The position numbers and the translations under genes were made by a program. A DNA stretch of 64,000 nucleotides from Tritonibacter multivorans (GTDB lineage: Bacteria; Pseudomonadota; Alphaproteobacteria; Rhodobacterales; Rhodobacteraceae), in contig NZ_CYSD01000037.1 in the NCBI RefSeq assembly GCF_001458415.1, forward strand, positions 188,501 to 252,500. The letters run 5' to 3'. How positions within the stretch are numbered: position 1 is the first letter of the stretch; every line of letters begins with the position of its first letter. Below, one piece after another: positions 33,940 to 43,214 of this stretch. Under the pieces are notes generated by a model, which saw only the letters and a list, made by a program, of their open reading frames with translations, had not been told where the DNA came from and did no database searches.

Positions 33940-35865
33940 ATGAGCAAAGTTATCGGTATCGACCTCGGTACAACCAACTCCTGCGTGGCCATTATGGATG
34001 GCTCCCAGCCCCGCGTTATTGAAAACGCCGAGGGCGCACGCACCACCCCCTCCATTGTCGCCTTCACCGATGAAGAGCGTCTGGTGGGTCAGCCGGCGAA
34101 ACGTCAGGCTGTGACCAACCCCGACAACACCATCTTTGGTGTGAAGCGTCTGATCGGTCGTCGGTTCGACGACGAACATCTGGCCAAAGACAAAAAGAAC
34201 CTGCCGTTCGCTGTTGTAAACGGCGGCAATGGTGACGCATGGGTCGAAGCCAAGGGCGAGACATACTCCCCGTCGCAGATCTCTGCCTTCACCCTGCAGA
34301 AGATGAAAGAAACCGCCGAGTCTTACCTCGGTGAGGGCGTGACCCAAGCGGTCATCACCGTGCCTGCCTACTTCAACGACGCTCAGCGTCAGGCCACCAA
34401 AGACGCAGGCAAGATCGCCGGTCTCGAAGTGCTGCGCATCATCAACGAGCCGACGGCGGCTGCGCTGGCTTACGGCCTCGACAAAGAAGACACCCAGACC
34501 ATCGCGGTTTATGACCTTGGTGGTGGTACCTTCGACGTGACCATCCTGGAAATCGACGACGGCCTGTTTGAGGTGAAGTCCACCAACGGTGACACCTTCC
34601 TGGGTGGTGAAGACTTTGACATGCGCATCGTGTCTTACCTGGCCGACCAGTTCAAAAAAGAACACAACGTCGACCTGACCAAAGACAAGATGGCGCTGCA
34701 GCGTCTGAAAGAAGCGGCCGAGAAAGCCAAGATCGAGCTGTCCTCTTCTTCCCAGACCGAAATCAACCAGCCGTTCATCTCCATGGACCCGTCCTCCGGC
34801 ACGCCGCTGCACATGGTCATGAAACTGACCCGTGCCAAGCTGGAGTCGCTGGTTGCCGACCTGATCAAGAACTCCCTGAAGCCCTGCGCGGCAGCTCTGA
34901 AAGACGCGGGCCTGTCCGCATCTGACGTGGACGAGGTTGTTCTGGTTGGTGGTATGACCCGTATGCCGAAGGTCATCGAAGAAGTGACCAAATTCTTCGG
35001 CAAAGAGCCCCACAAAGGTGTGAACCCGGACGAAGTGGTTGCCATGGGCGCCGCGATCCAAGCTGGTGTTCTGCAGGGCGACGTCAAAGACGTTGTTCTT
35101 CTGGACGTGACCCCGCTGTCCCTGGGTATTGAAACCCTCGGTGGCGTCTTCACCCGTCTGATCGACCGCAACACCACCATCCCGACCAAGAAGTCTCAGG
35201 TCTTCTCTACCGCAGAAGACAACCAGAACGCCGTGACCATTCGTGTGTTCCAGGGTGAGCGCGAGATGGCCGCAGACAACAAGATGCTGGGTCAGTTCAA
35301 CCTCGAGGACATCCCGCCCGCACCGCGCGGCATGCCGCAGATCGAAGTGACCTTTGACATTGACGCAAACGGCATCGTCTCCGTTGGCGCCAAAGACAAA
35401 GCCACCGGCAAAGAGCAGCAGATCACCATCCAGGCTTCTGGCGGCCTGTCCGACGCCGACATCGACCAGATGGTCAAAGACGCGGAAGACAACGCTGAGG
35501 CGGATAAAGAGCGCCGCGAGCTGATCGAAGCGAAAAACCAAGCCGAAAGCCTGCTGCACTCGACCGAGAAATCGATCGAAGAGCATGGCGACAAGGTCGA
35601 CCCCTCCACCATCGAGGCGATCGAACTGGCTCTGGCCGCGCTGAAAGACGACCTGGAGAACGAAAAATCCACGGCTGAAAAGATCAAAGCGGGCATCCAG
35701 AACGTCACCGAAGTGGCGATGCGTCTGGGTGAAGCGATCTACAAGGCGCAAGCCGAAGCGGAGGGCGGCGAAGAGCCGATGCCCGAAGCAGACGCCGACG
35801 CTTCTCCGGCAGATGACGACATTGTCGACGCCGAATTCGAAGACCTCGACGACGATAAACGCTAA
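33940..35865 (+). CDS. dnaK: Hsp70 chaperone DnaK
   Basis: This ATP-dependent folding chaperone (641 residues) is of full length. The actin-like ATPase domain has the phosphate loops [13 protein letters not shown] (residues 5-17) and [15 protein letters not shown] (near 190), and the GGMTRMPKV adenosine loop near 340. The substrate domain starts near 385 ([17 protein letters not shown]) and a helical lid ends in an acidic tail, [12 protein letters not shown]. The ribosome site GATCGAAAAGAG is purine-rich and close. dnaJ follows after 76 bases that contain a strong hairpin. Heat-shock control is expected and a matching promoter is proposed upstream. Confidence 0.98.
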   Translation: MSKVIGIDLGTTNSCVAIMDGSQPRVIENAEGARTTPSIVAFTDEERLVGQPAKRQAVTNPDNTIFGVKRLIGRRFDDEHLAKDKKNLPFAVVNGGNGDAWVEAKGETYSPSQISAFTLQKMKETAESYLGEGVTQAVITVPAYFNDAQRQATKDAGKIAGLEVLRIINEPTAAALAYGLDKEDTQTIAVYDLGGGTFDVTILEIDDGLFEVKSTNGDTFLGGEDFDMRIVSYLADQFKKEHNVDLTKDKMALQRLKEAAEKAKIELSSSSQTEINQPFISMDPSSGTPLHMVMKLTRAKLESLVADLIKNSLKPCAAALKDAGLSASDVDEVVLVGGMTRMPKVIEEVTKFFGKEPHKGVNPDEVVAMGAAIQAGVLQGDVKDVVLLDVTPLSLGIETLGGVFTRLIDRNTTIPTKKSQVFSTAEDNQNAVTIRVFQGEREMAADNKMLGQFNLEDIPPAPRGMPQIEVTFDIDANGIVSVGAKDKATGKEQQITIQASGGLSDADIDQMVKDAEDNAEADKERRELIEAKNQAESLLHSTEKSIEEHGDKVDPSTIEAIELALAALKDDLENEKSTAEKIKAGIQNVTEVAMRLGEAIYKAQAEAEGGEEPMPEADADASPADDDIVDAEFEDLDDDKR

Positions 35866-35886
35866 GGTCTGACACCTTGGTCAATG

Positions 35887-35913
35887 GGGCCGGTCCGTTA
35901 CCCGGACCGGCCC
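35887..35913 (+). promoter_or_regulatory. Strong hairpin between dnaK and dnaJ
   Basis: GGGCCGGTCCG and CGGACCGGCCC form a perfect 11-base stem with a five-base loop, 21 bases after the dnaK stop. The sequence after it (TCTTCGTTGAGG) is not a T-tract, so it probably attenuates or protects the message, lowering dnaJ relative to dnaK. Confidence 0.65.
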
Positions 35914-35941
35914 TCTTCGTTGAGGCCATAGGAGTTATCCA

Positions 35942-37102
35942 ATGTCAAAACGTGACTATTACGAGGTGCTTGGGATCTCCAAGGGAGCCAGCGCCGACGA
36001 AATCAAAAAAGCCTTCCGCAAGAAGGCGAAAGAACTGCACCCCGACCGCAATTCGGACAATCCCAATGCCGAGGCACAGTTCAAAGAAGCAAACGAGGCC
36101 TATGACTGCCTGAAGGATGCCGAGAAAAAGGCAGCCTATGACCGCTATGGTCATGCCGCATTCGAAGGCGGCATGGGCGGCGGCGGTGGCCCCCGTGGTG
36201 GCCATCCGGGCGGCGACTTCTCTTCTGCTTTCTCTGACGTCTTTGATGACCTCTTTGGGGACTTCATGGGCGGCCAGCGCGGCGGCGGCGGCGGCGGCGG
36301 ACGTCAGCGCGCAACCCGTGGCGCCGATCTACGGTATAATCTGCGCGTGTCGCTCGAAGATGCCTTCCGTGGTCTGCAGAAAACCATCAATGTGCCGACC
36401 ACAGTCTCCTGTACGGCCTGTGATGGCACCGGTGCCGAAGGCGGCGCAGAGCCCACCACCTGTCCGACCTGTAACGGTATGGGCAAGGTCCGCGCGCAGC
36501 AGGGGTTCTTTACCGTCGAGCGCACCTGTCCGACCTGTAATGGCCTTGGTCAGATGATCAAGAACCCCTGTAAGGTATGCCACGGTCACGGCCGCGTGGA
36601 AAAGGATCGTTCGCTTTCGGTGAACATCCCGGCTGGTGTTGAAACCGGCACCCGCATCCGTCTGGCCGGCGAAGGCGAAGCAGGCCTGCGCGGTGGCCCT
36701 CCGGGCGATCTCTATATCTTCATTGAGGTCGCAAGCCACGAGCTGTTTGAACGCGAAAGCACAAACCTTTATTGCCGCGTGCCTGTCTCTATGGCCAAAG
36801 CGGCGCTGGGTGGTGCGATCGAGGTTCCGACCATTGATGGCGGTCGCGGTCGCGTGCAGATCCCCGAAGGCAGCCAGTCTGGCCGCCAGATGCGCCTGCG
36901 CGGCAAAGGCATGCCTGCCCTGCGCGGCGGCGGTGTTGGCGACATGTTCATCGAACTTGCCGTTGAAACCCCGGTCAATCTGACCACCCGCCAGAAAGAG
37001 ATTCTGAAGGAATTCGAGGACCTCTCGGAAGAGAACAACAACCCCGAATCCCGCAGCTTCTTTTCCTCGGTAAAAGGCTTCTGGGACGGCATGAAGGGGT
37101 GA
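35942..37102 (+). CDS. dnaJ: Hsp40 co-chaperone DnaJ
   Basis: Type I J-protein (386 residues) that delivers substrates to DnaK and stimulates its ATPase. Domains in order: J domain (about 1-70, HPD in ELHPDRNSD near residue 33), glycine-rich linker (about 77-120) with a run of glycines, and a zinc domain with four CxxCxGxG repeats ([32 protein letters not shown]; about 145-215). The C-terminal substrate-binding region follows. All zinc ligands are intact. It forms an operon with dnaK; two hairpins follow downstream. Confidence 0.98.
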   Translation: MSKRDYYEVLGISKGASADEIKKAFRKKAKELHPDRNSDNPNAEAQFKEANEAYDCLKDAEKKAAYDRYGHAAFEGGMGGGGGPRGGHPGGDFSSAFSDVFDDLFGDFMGGQRGGGGGGGRQRATRGADLRYNLRVSLEDAFRGLQKTINVPTTVSCTACDGTGAEGGAEPTTCPTCNGMGKVRAQQGFFTVERTCPTCNGLGQMIKNPCKVCHGHGRVEKDRSLSVNIPAGVETGTRIRLAGEGEAGLRGGPPGDLYIFIEVASHELFERESTNLYCRVPVSMAKAALGGAIEVPTIDGGRGRVQIPEGSQSGRQMRLRGKGMPALRGGGVGDMFIELAVETPVNLTTRQKEILKEFEDLSEENNNPESRSFFSSVKGFWDGMKG

Positions 37103-37113
37103 GGTGCGTCTAG

Positions 37114-37136
37114 GAAACCGTCCGGGGGACGGTTTC
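37114..37136 (+). terminator. Hairpin just after dnaJ
   Basis: GAAACCGTCC and GGACGGTTTC pair perfectly around GGG, 11 bases after the dnaJ stop. No T-tract follows, so alone it is a weak terminator; it may protect the 3' end of dnaKJ mRNA. Confidence 0.5.
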
Positions 37137-37226
37137 AGCGCCGAACGGGCGGAGCCCCGGAAGTTGCACCTAGCACGCAGCCTGCCAAAGAGCCCTGCCT
37201 CTGGTCCACACCTCCATCAAATTCCC

Positions 37227-37253
37227 AAGCGCTCCCAACCGGGGGCGCTTTTT
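37227..37253 (+). terminator. Intrinsic terminator between dnaJ and radC
   Basis: AAGCGCTCCC pairs with GGGGGCGCTT (one G-T pair) around AACC and is followed by a T-run, a good rho-independent terminator 125 bases after dnaJ. The 276-base gap 37103-37378 holds this, the earlier hairpin and the radC promoter region; no gene was recognised. Confidence 0.8.
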
Positions 37254-37378
37254 CGTTTCCACCCTCGGCACCGTCACCCGGTGTACGGGGGGTGCACAGA
37301 GGGTGTACGGAGATCACCCCCCCCTCGGCTCCGGTTACATTAACCCTTCATCAACCAAGATGGCGTCACCATGGCCAC

Positions 37379-38155
37379 ATGGTGACCCGTGGCGTGTTCA
37401 ACGATTCTCAGATCCCGCTCTTTGATCAGGGCGATGAAACCCCGGCAGATCCATTGCCCGCGGGGGCCAAAAGGCGGGAAGCTCCCTCCTATCTCAAAGA
37501 CCACCGCGCCCGCCTGCGGCAACGTTTCATGGCCGGTGGCGCGGCCGCTATGCCGGATTATGAGCTGCTGGAACTGATCCTGTTCCGCTCCATCCCGCGC
37601 CGTGATGTGAAACCCATCGCGCGCCAACTTTTGGACCAGTTCGGCGATTTCAACCGCGTCATCACCGCCCCACCTGAACGGCTGGCCGAAGTGCCCGGCA
37701 TTGGCGAGGCAGTGATTGTCGACCTCAAGGTGCTAGAAGCCGCCGCCGGCCGCATGGCACGCGCCAAGGTGCTGCAAAAACATGTGATTTCCAGTTGGGA
37801 TGCGCTGCTCGACTACTGTCACACCACAATGGCCCATCGCGAAACGGAACAATTTCGCGTCCTTTTCCTTGACCGCAAGAACGTGCTCATCGCCGATGAG
37901 GCGCAGGCCCAAGGCACGGTCGATCACGTGCCGGTCTACCCCCGCGAGGTGGCAAAAAGGGCGCTCGAGTTGAACTCCAGCGCCCTTATTCTTGTGCACA
38001 ATCACCCCTCAGGGGACCCCACCCCATCCGAGGCCGATATTCAGATGACCGCCCAGATCGACATGGCGCTCAGCGCGCTTGGCATTGCCTTGCACGACCA
38101 TCTGATCATCGGCGCGGATGCTGAGATTTCCTTTCGCGCCGAGGGGCTTCTTTAG
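37379..38155 (+). CDS. radC: RadC-family (JAB/MPN domain) protein
   Basis: This 258-residue protein of the RadC family has an N-terminal helix-hairpin-helix region (AEVPGIGEAVIVDLKVLEAA, about residues 100-120) and a C-terminal MPN/JAB metalloprotease-like domain. The JAMM zinc motif is intact: HNHPSGDPTPSEAD, with an upstream glutamate. The family was named for DNA repair, but its biochemical role is unresolved. The ATG at 37379 is chosen; the longer open frame begins 29 codons earlier inside the region just downstream of the terminator and is unlikely to be translated. It converges on the beta-galactosidase gene, with three bases between stops. Confidence 0.93.
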   Translation: MVTRGVFNDSQIPLFDQGDETPADPLPAGAKRREAPSYLKDHRARLRQRFMAGGAAAMPDYELLELILFRSIPRRDVKPIARQLLDQFGDFNRVITAPPERLAEVPGIGEAVIVDLKVLEAAAGRMARAKVLQKHVISSWDALLDYCHTTMAHRETEQFRVLFLDRKNVLIADEAQAQGTVDHVPVYPREVAKRALELNSSALILVHNHPSGDPTPSEADIQMTAQIDMALSALGIALHDHLIIGADAEISFRAEGLL

Positions 38156-38158
38156 AGG

Positions 38159-40066
38159 TTAAAGATCAATCCGCAACACGCCCGCCGCCGGCAGAAGACC
38201 CACTTCGGTCTCTACGGGGCCTGCATTGTGGTTGAACCAGAACTCCTCGGTCGCGGTGCGGCGGGTGCGCACCCCTTCGGGCATTTTCCGCATTGCCAGA
38301 CCCGCCGCTTCGCCCAGCTGGGCGACCAGACGGTCCATGCCGGCCTCATCGAGCCAGCCACCGCAATAGGTCTGTTTGCCCGCGCGCAGCGCCACGGCAG
38401 CGCCTGCTTCGGTCTGCATGACCACTTCGGCTTCGCCTTCCAGCTCTTCCAGATAGAGCATCGCATGGCCGCCACCGGCAAGCGGCACCGGCATGTCCGG
38501 GCGGATGGTTTCCAGACGCGACACGGTCACATCCAGACCCGGCAGCGCCGGCGGCAGGGGCGCAGTAGGAATTCGGAAATTTGCATCCCGCGCGGCCGAA
38601 CGCGGACCATACAGAACCTCAACACCGCTTGCAGCCAATGCGGCCTTCAGGTCTTCGGCCACATGCATCATGCCCGGCACGACCACGAGGCCGTAGCCCG
38701 TGAAATCGCGCGTATTCGGTGGCAGGATGTCCACGGTCAGACCCGCACGACGCAGGCCACGATAGTGGTCGAGGATCAGGCCAAAGTAATCAAGGCCCTG
38801 CCCCTGCGGCTGTGTGCTCCAGGCCCAGTCAGCATCGTAGTCAAAGATGATCGCTACAGGCGCCTGCGCGGGCTGCACATCAGGGGCCTGCTGCAGCTCG
38901 TAGGCCACGTGGCAGGCCTCGTCCATCGCGGGCGCGTCTTTGCTGTCGGGACGCAGCATGCCTGCGTGCAGCTGTTCCTGCGCAAAAGGCGCCTGACGCC
39001 AGCGGAAGTAGCAGACAGCTTCGGCCCCATGGGCGAAGGCTTCCCAACTCCACAGACGGACCATGCCCGGCAGCGGCGAGGGGTTATAAGGCGCCCAGTT
39101 TACGGGGCCTGGCTGCTGTTCCATCACCCACCAGCGGCCCTTGCCAACAGCGCGATAGAGGTCATGGTGCAGCGCCTGAAAATCAGGATCGCCCTGTCGC
39201 GCATATTTGCGCTGGTTCTCAACGGTGGCACCGACACGGTCTTCAAGGAAGCCAAGCGGGTAGCTGTCCCAGGTCGCGATCTCCAGATCATCGCCCACTT
39301 TGAAGTGATCGAAATCGGTGATGCGCCCCATGTAGTTGTGGGACACCGGCGCGTCGGAAAACTCCTTGATGATCTCCACCTGCGCGCGATTGAACGCCAC
39401 CACCTGATCCGAGCTGAACCGTTTGAACGCATGCACATGCGACGGGTTGGGTTCGGTCACGGTCAGGTTCGGCAGCTCGATCTCGGCAAAGTCGCGATAT
39501 TCCATCGACCAGAAGATATTGCCCCAGGCCTCGTTCAGCGCGTTGATATCGCCACTGAACTGCGCCCGCAGCCAGTCCTGAAACGCGGCGCGAGCCGCCG
39601 GAGAATAGCTGATGATCGTGTCGTGGCAGCCGTATTCATTGTCCGTCTGCCAGGCGCTCACATGTGGGTTGCCGCCAAAACGTTCGGCCATCGCGCGGGT
39701 GATGCGCTGGCTTTCCGCGAAATAGCCCTTGTGGCTAAAGCAGTAGTGACGGCGCGAGCCGAAACCACGCGGGCGGCCTTCGGCATCCACGGCAAACATA
39801 TCGGGATGCTTATCCGCCATCCAGCGCGGCGGCGTCGCGGTGGGTGTGCCCAGCACGACCTTGAGACCATAAGAGCCCAAAACCGCAATCGCGCGCTCCA
39901 TCCAATCCCAGTGGAATTCGCCCGGATTAGGCTCGATCCGGGACCAGGAGAATTCGCCAATGCGAACCCAGGTCAGACCCGCTTCGGCCATGCGGCGCGC
40001 GTCTTCTTCCCAGATCGTTTCAGGCCAGTGTTCGGGGTAATAGCAGGTGCCAAGCGTGCGTTTCAT
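38159..40066 (-). CDS. Beta-galactosidase, GH42
   Basis: Hydrolyses terminal beta-galactosides in the cytoplasm (635 residues, no signal peptide). The GH42 N-terminal barrel begins with LGTCYYPEHWPE. The acid/base glutamate is Glu144 in WQTDNEYGCHDT and the nucleophile Glu316 in WWVMEQQPGPVNW, matching the spacing known from the family. A middle trimerisation-like domain and a C-terminal beta domain follow. It is the last gene of the galactoside operon, eight bases after the lactonase gene. With the alpha-galactosidase upstream, it lets one importer serve both anomeric types of galactoside. Confidence 0.94.
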   Translation of the reverse strand: MKRTLGTCYYPEHWPETIWEEDARRMAEAGLTWVRIGEFSWSRIEPNPGEFHWDWMERAIAVLGSYGLKVVLGTPTATPPRWMADKHPDMFAVDAEGRPRGFGSRRHYCFSHKGYFAESQRITRAMAERFGGNPHVSAWQTDNEYGCHDTIISYSPAARAAFQDWLRAQFSGDINALNEAWGNIFWSMEYRDFAEIELPNLTVTEPNPSHVHAFKRFSSDQVVAFNRAQVEIIKEFSDAPVSHNYMGRITDFDHFKVGDDLEIATWDSYPLGFLEDRVGATVENQRKYARQGDPDFQALHHDLYRAVGKGRWWVMEQQPGPVNWAPYNPSPLPGMVRLWSWEAFAHGAEAVCYFRWRQAPFAQEQLHAGMLRPDSKDAPAMDEACHVAYELQQAPDVQPAQAPVAIIFDYDADWAWSTQPQGQGLDYFGLILDHYRGLRRAGLTVDILPPNTRDFTGYGLVVVPGMMHVAEDLKAALAASGVEVLYGPRSAARDANFRIPTAPLPPALPGLDVTVSRLETIRPDMPVPLAGGGHAMLYLEELEGEAEVVMQTEAGAAVALRAGKQTYCGGWLDEAGMDRLVAQLGEAAGLAMRKMPEGVRTRRTATEEFWFNHNAGPVETEVGLLPAAGVLRIDL

Positions 40067-40073
40067 GATGTCC

Positions 40074-40913
40074 TCACAGGATCACTTGGTGTTCGCGCTG
40101 TCCGCGCGTGTTTGTTTCAATGGCAAAGGTCTTGCCGGCATCAGCGTCCTCTACACCATCTGCAGCGGTGGTGACATAGAGGGTTGAAAGATCCGCTCCG
40201 CCAAAAGCTGGGCAGGACGCCTGCGGTGTCGGTACCGAAAAGGTTTCCAGCAGCGTGCCATCCGGCGCATAACAGGCCACACGGGACGCATCCCACTGGG
40301 CATTCCAGAAGTTGCCATTGGCATCCACAACGGCGCCATCCGCGCCAAAATCTTCCTCCGCCAGATCAAGGAAGACTTCGGGCACACCCTCGGGCCAGCC
40401 ATCCGCCGCCGCCAGAGGCTGGCGCATCACCTGACCCTTGGCGGTATCAACGTAGTAAGCACAGGATCGATCCGGCGCGAAACAGATCGCATTCGTGATC
40501 GTCACATCCGGCACAAGGGTGCGCAGCGCGCCCCTGTAGTAGCGGTAAATCGCACCAGCGCCGGGTTCAGCGTTATAGCCCATGGTGCCAATCCAGAAAC
40601 CGCCCCAGGGATCCGCGCGTCCATCATTCGACCGCGTGACCTCATTGTCGGCTTCCAGCGCGCACAGATACGCCTGCTCGCCGGTTTCCAGATCAAACGT
40701 CCACAGGGCCGAAGCGCTGGCCATGATCAGCCTGTCGTGATCCACCCACCCCGCAGCCGAGACGCATTCGTCAAAATCCCAGTGGTGCTCTGCCCCGTCC
40801 ACCACGGTCAAAAGCTTCTTGCCCAGAATGTCGAACCAGAAAAACTGAGCGCGCTCTGGATGCCAGAACGCGCCTTCGCCCAAGATACACTTGGTTTGGC
40901 TGAACACCGCCAT
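40074..40913 (-). CDS. SMP-30/gluconolactonase-family lactonase (probable galactonolactonase)
   Basis: This 279-residue six-bladed propeller lactonase opens sugar lactones with a divalent metal. Typical SMP-30 segments are ILGEGAFWHPERAQFFWFDI at the start (metal-ligand glutamate in the first blade), the SNDGRADPWGGFWIGTMG segment, TITNAICFAPD, and FGADGAVVDANGNFWNAQWD. The ATG at 40913 overlaps the aldolase stop by one base (TAATG); the longer open frame runs into the aldolase gene. Between galactose dehydrogenase and galactonate dehydratase steps, hydrolysis of D-galactono-lactone is the expected role; an L-arabinono-lactone side activity is possible. Confidence 0.87.
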   Translation of the reverse strand: MAVFSQTKCILGEGAFWHPERAQFFWFDILGKKLLTVVDGAEHHWDFDECVSAAGWVDHDRLIMASASALWTFDLETGEQAYLCALEADNEVTRSNDGRADPWGGFWIGTMGYNAEPGAGAIYRYYRGALRTLVPDVTITNAICFAPDRSCAYYVDTAKGQVMRQPLAAADGWPEGVPEVFLDLAEEDFGADGAVVDANGNFWNAQWDASRVACYAPDGTLLETFSVPTPQASCPAFGGADLSTLYVTTAADGVEDADAGKTFAIETNTRGQREHQVIL

Positions 40914-41518
40914 TAGCCGTAGACCGCGTCGTAGGCTTTGACCATATCGGTCGCAATGGGGGTGATTTCCTCGGCTGTGCGGCCGGGTTTGTAAAGGCTG
41001 GAGCCAATGCCAAACCCCGTTGCGCCAGCGGCCTGCCAGTCGGCGAAATCTTCCGGGCCAACACCGCCCACGGCAAAGGTGGGTGCGTCTTTGGGCAGCA
41101 CGGCCTTCAGCGCTTTGAACCCATCCAGCCCCAGCTTGAACGCCGGGAAGAACTTCAGACCATCTGCGCCCGCGCGCAGAGCTGCGAAGCATTCGGTCGG
41201 GGTCATGACACCGGGGTAAGACAACATGCGGGCTGCCTTGGTCGCCATAATGACATCAGAGTTGGCATCCGGGGACACCACCATTTTGGCACCGATTGCG
41301 GCAAGACGCGCAACCGATTGCGTGTCCAGCACGGTGCCTGCCCCGATCAAGGCGCGGTCGCCTGCGTGCTCTACCATTGCAGCAATGCTGTCGAACGGAT
41401 CCGGGGAGTTCAGCGGCACTTCGATCTTGGTGATCCCAGCAGCGATCAGCGCATCGGTGACGGGAATGGCTTCTTCGGGCGTGATGCCGCGCAGAATTGC
41501 GATAATATCTCGGGACAT
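40913..41518 (-). CDS. dgoA: 2-dehydro-3-deoxy-6-phosphogalactonate aldolase
   Basis: Last step of the De Ley-Doudoroff pathway: splits KDPGal into pyruvate and glyceraldehyde 3-phosphate. The 201-residue class I aldolase of the KDPG/KHG family shows [23 protein letters not shown], the catalytic glutamate in [16 protein letters not shown] and the Schiff-base lysine in [17 protein letters not shown] rather than the KDPG-type wording favours the galactonate enzyme. It is sandwiched between the kinase (3-base gap) and the lactonase (1-base overlap). Confidence 0.93.
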   Translation of the reverse strand: MSRDIIAILRGITPEEAIPVTDALIAAGITKIEVPLNSPDPFDSIAAMVEHAGDRALIGAGTVLDTQSVARLAAIGAKMVVSPDANSDVIMATKAARMLSYPGVMTPTECFAALRAGADGLKFFPAFKLGLDGFKALKAVLPKDAPTFAVGGVGPEDFADWQAAGATGFGIGSSLYKPGRTAEEITPIATDMVKAYDAVYG

Positions 41519-41521
41519 GGG

Positions 41522-42445
41522 CTAAACCTCTTGGTTCAAGTGCGCATGGGCTGCGCGCAGCCCTGCAAGTGTCGTCTCTTCAGCATTGGCAATTGTGGCA
41601 TCTGCCCCCTGCTGGGACAGCGCCGCCGCATAGGCGCTCGCCATGCCGTTCTCGCCAACGATAATAACAGATCGCCCGCTCCACGACGGGCGTGCGGCCT
41701 CAATCTCTGCGCCGACCAGAAGGCCGGACAGGCGGGCGCGGCTTGCCACCGGGGACAGATCCGCCAACAGGGCCTCTGCGCGCAGGCTGAACATGGCGCT
41801 CAGCAGGGCTGCGGGATCCTTGCGCGCAATCTCACAGCCTTGAGCGAAGGCGTCGTCATCCCAGCCGTCTTCGGCCACAGTGTGGCGCAGCACGGATTCG
41901 GTTGAAATCAGATGGAAGGCCTCGCCGCTCATGAAGGTGGCGAAGCGATTGATCCGACCGCCCGAGACGCAGGCCCATTTGGTGTGTGTGCCCGGCAGGC
42001 AGATGACGCCATCAAGATCGGGGTTGGCCGCCAGAACGCCTGCAATCTGCGTTTCCTCGCCGCGCATTACATCGGCGGGCGCGATCTGCTTCACCCCCGG
42101 CAGGATATGCACGGACAAGCGCGCATCCACCGTCGCAACCTTCGTTGCCGCAGCAATGGAAGGCGGCGAACACGGCGTCGCAGCATAGGGGGCCTCGGCC
42201 CAGCCCTGACGCGAACCTGCCATGCCGCAGACCACGACAGTCAGACAGCCGCTGGTCGGCAGATAAGGCTCTAACTCGGCGATAAGTACGGATTCATAAT
42301 CTTCTTGGGCAATGGCCCCCATGCCGCGATCGGAATCGATCCGGGTCAGGGGGCTCCCCTCTGCATCCATGGGCCAGAGCCGCAGATGGGAGGTGCCCCA
42401 ATCTGCCGCCACCCAAGTTGCGGTCTTGGTCGTCGCAGAACTCAT
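41522..42445 (-). CDS. dgoK: 2-dehydro-3-deoxygalactonokinase
   Basis: Phosphorylates KDGal to KDPGal. This 307-residue protein of the DgoK family begins with VAADWGTSHLRLW, the phosphate-binding loop of the ASKHA fold, and has CGMAGSRQGWAEAPY, LPGTHTKWACV with the conserved lysine-tryptophan pair, and SGEAFHLI. It overlaps the dehydrogenase gene by four bases (ATGA) and precedes dgoA by three, consistent with tight co-translation of consecutive pathway steps. Confidence 0.95.
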   Translation of the reverse strand: MSSATTKTATWVAADWGTSHLRLWPMDAEGSPLTRIDSDRGMGAIAQEDYESVLIAELEPYLPTSGCLTVVVCGMAGSRQGWAEAPYAATPCSPPSIAAATKVATVDARLSVHILPGVKQIAPADVMRGEETQIAGVLAANPDLDGVICLPGTHTKWACVSGGRINRFATFMSGEAFHLISTESVLRHTVAEDGWDDDAFAQGCEIARKDPAALLSAMFSLRAEALLADLSPVASRARLSGLLVGAEIEAARPSWSGRSVIIVGENGMASAYAAALSQQGADATIANAEETTLAGLRAAHAHLNQEV

Positions 42446-43212
42446 CCCGACACCACCACGCCGCCGTCAACCACCAGCGCCTGACCAGAGATCATGCGAG
42501 AGGTTTTGGACGACAGGAACAGGGTCGATTCCACGATGTCCTGCGGTGCCAGATGATCCTTCAGGCACTGGCGTTCCAGATGGCCTGCCAGCGCTTCGGG
42601 CGTGGCCCATTTGTCGAGCTGCTTTTCGGTCAGAACCCAGCCCGGCGCCAGCGCGTTCACGCGGATGCGGTCGGGGCCAAATTCGCGCGCAAGGCTGCGG
42701 GTCATACCGTTGATGCCCGAATTTGCAGTGGTGTAGGCCGGATAGCCAGTGTTGCCCATCATGTAGCTGATCGAGGTGAAGTTGACGATGGACCCGCCAC
42801 CCAGTTCCTTCATGCCGGGAATCACTGCCTGACAGGCAAAGAAATAGGCTTTGAGGTTGATCGACTGCGACCAGTCCCAGAAGTCTTCTTCCACGTCCAG
42901 CGTCTCGTGACGCTGATCGTTGGCGGCGTTGTTGACCAGTACGCCAATGGGGCCATGGGCCTCTGCCGCCTGCGCAATCGCGGCTTTCAGCGCCGCAATG
43001 TCGGTGATGTCGCATTGGATGAACAGCGGGCGGTTGCCGGTCTCTGCTTCCATGCGATCCACAAAGGCCGTGGCATCCGAGCGGCCCACAAAGGCCACTT
43101 TTGCACCCTGACGCAGGAACCCTTCGGTCAAGGAAGCGCCAATGCCGGATCCGCCCCCCGTGATAAAGACAGAAGCGCCGCTCAGGTCGTGAAATGTCGC
43201 GTTAAAATCCAT
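42442..43212 (-). CDS. SDR sugar 1-dehydrogenase (probable D-galactose dehydrogenase)
   Basis: This 256-residue classical short-chain dehydrogenase has the NAD(P) motif VFITGGGSGIGASL near residue 16, LVNNAAND with the structural NNA element, and a catalytic set of Ser near 146 (NFTSISYMM), Tyr159 in YPAYTTANSGI and a position normally occupied by Lys. In the SDR pattern YxxxK the lysine appears replaced by asparagine (YTTAN), which is unusual and should be checked. The expected role is oxidation of D-galactose to galactono-lactone, as in rhizobial galactose dehydrogenases; L-arabinose may also be used. It ends overlapping dgoK by four bases. Confidence 0.8.
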   Translation of the reverse strand: MDFNATFHDLSGASVFITGGGSGIGASLTEGFLRQGAKVAFVGRSDATAFVDRMEAETGNRPLFIQCDITDIAALKAAIAQAAEAHGPIGVLVNNAANDQRHETLDVEEDFWDWSQSINLKAYFFACQAVIPGMKELGGGSIVNFTSISYMMGNTGYPAYTTANSGINGMTRSLAREFGPDRIRVNALAPGWVLTEKQLDKWATPEALAGHLERQCLKDHLAPQDIVESTLFLSSKTSRMISGQALVVDGGVVVSG

Positions 43213-43214
43213 AA

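Noticed and set aside
33922-35751. Long minus-strand open frame opposite dnaK (and a similar one at 55261-57651 opposite secA)
   Set aside because: Both lie exactly under strongly conserved genes and show only the usual antisense composition.
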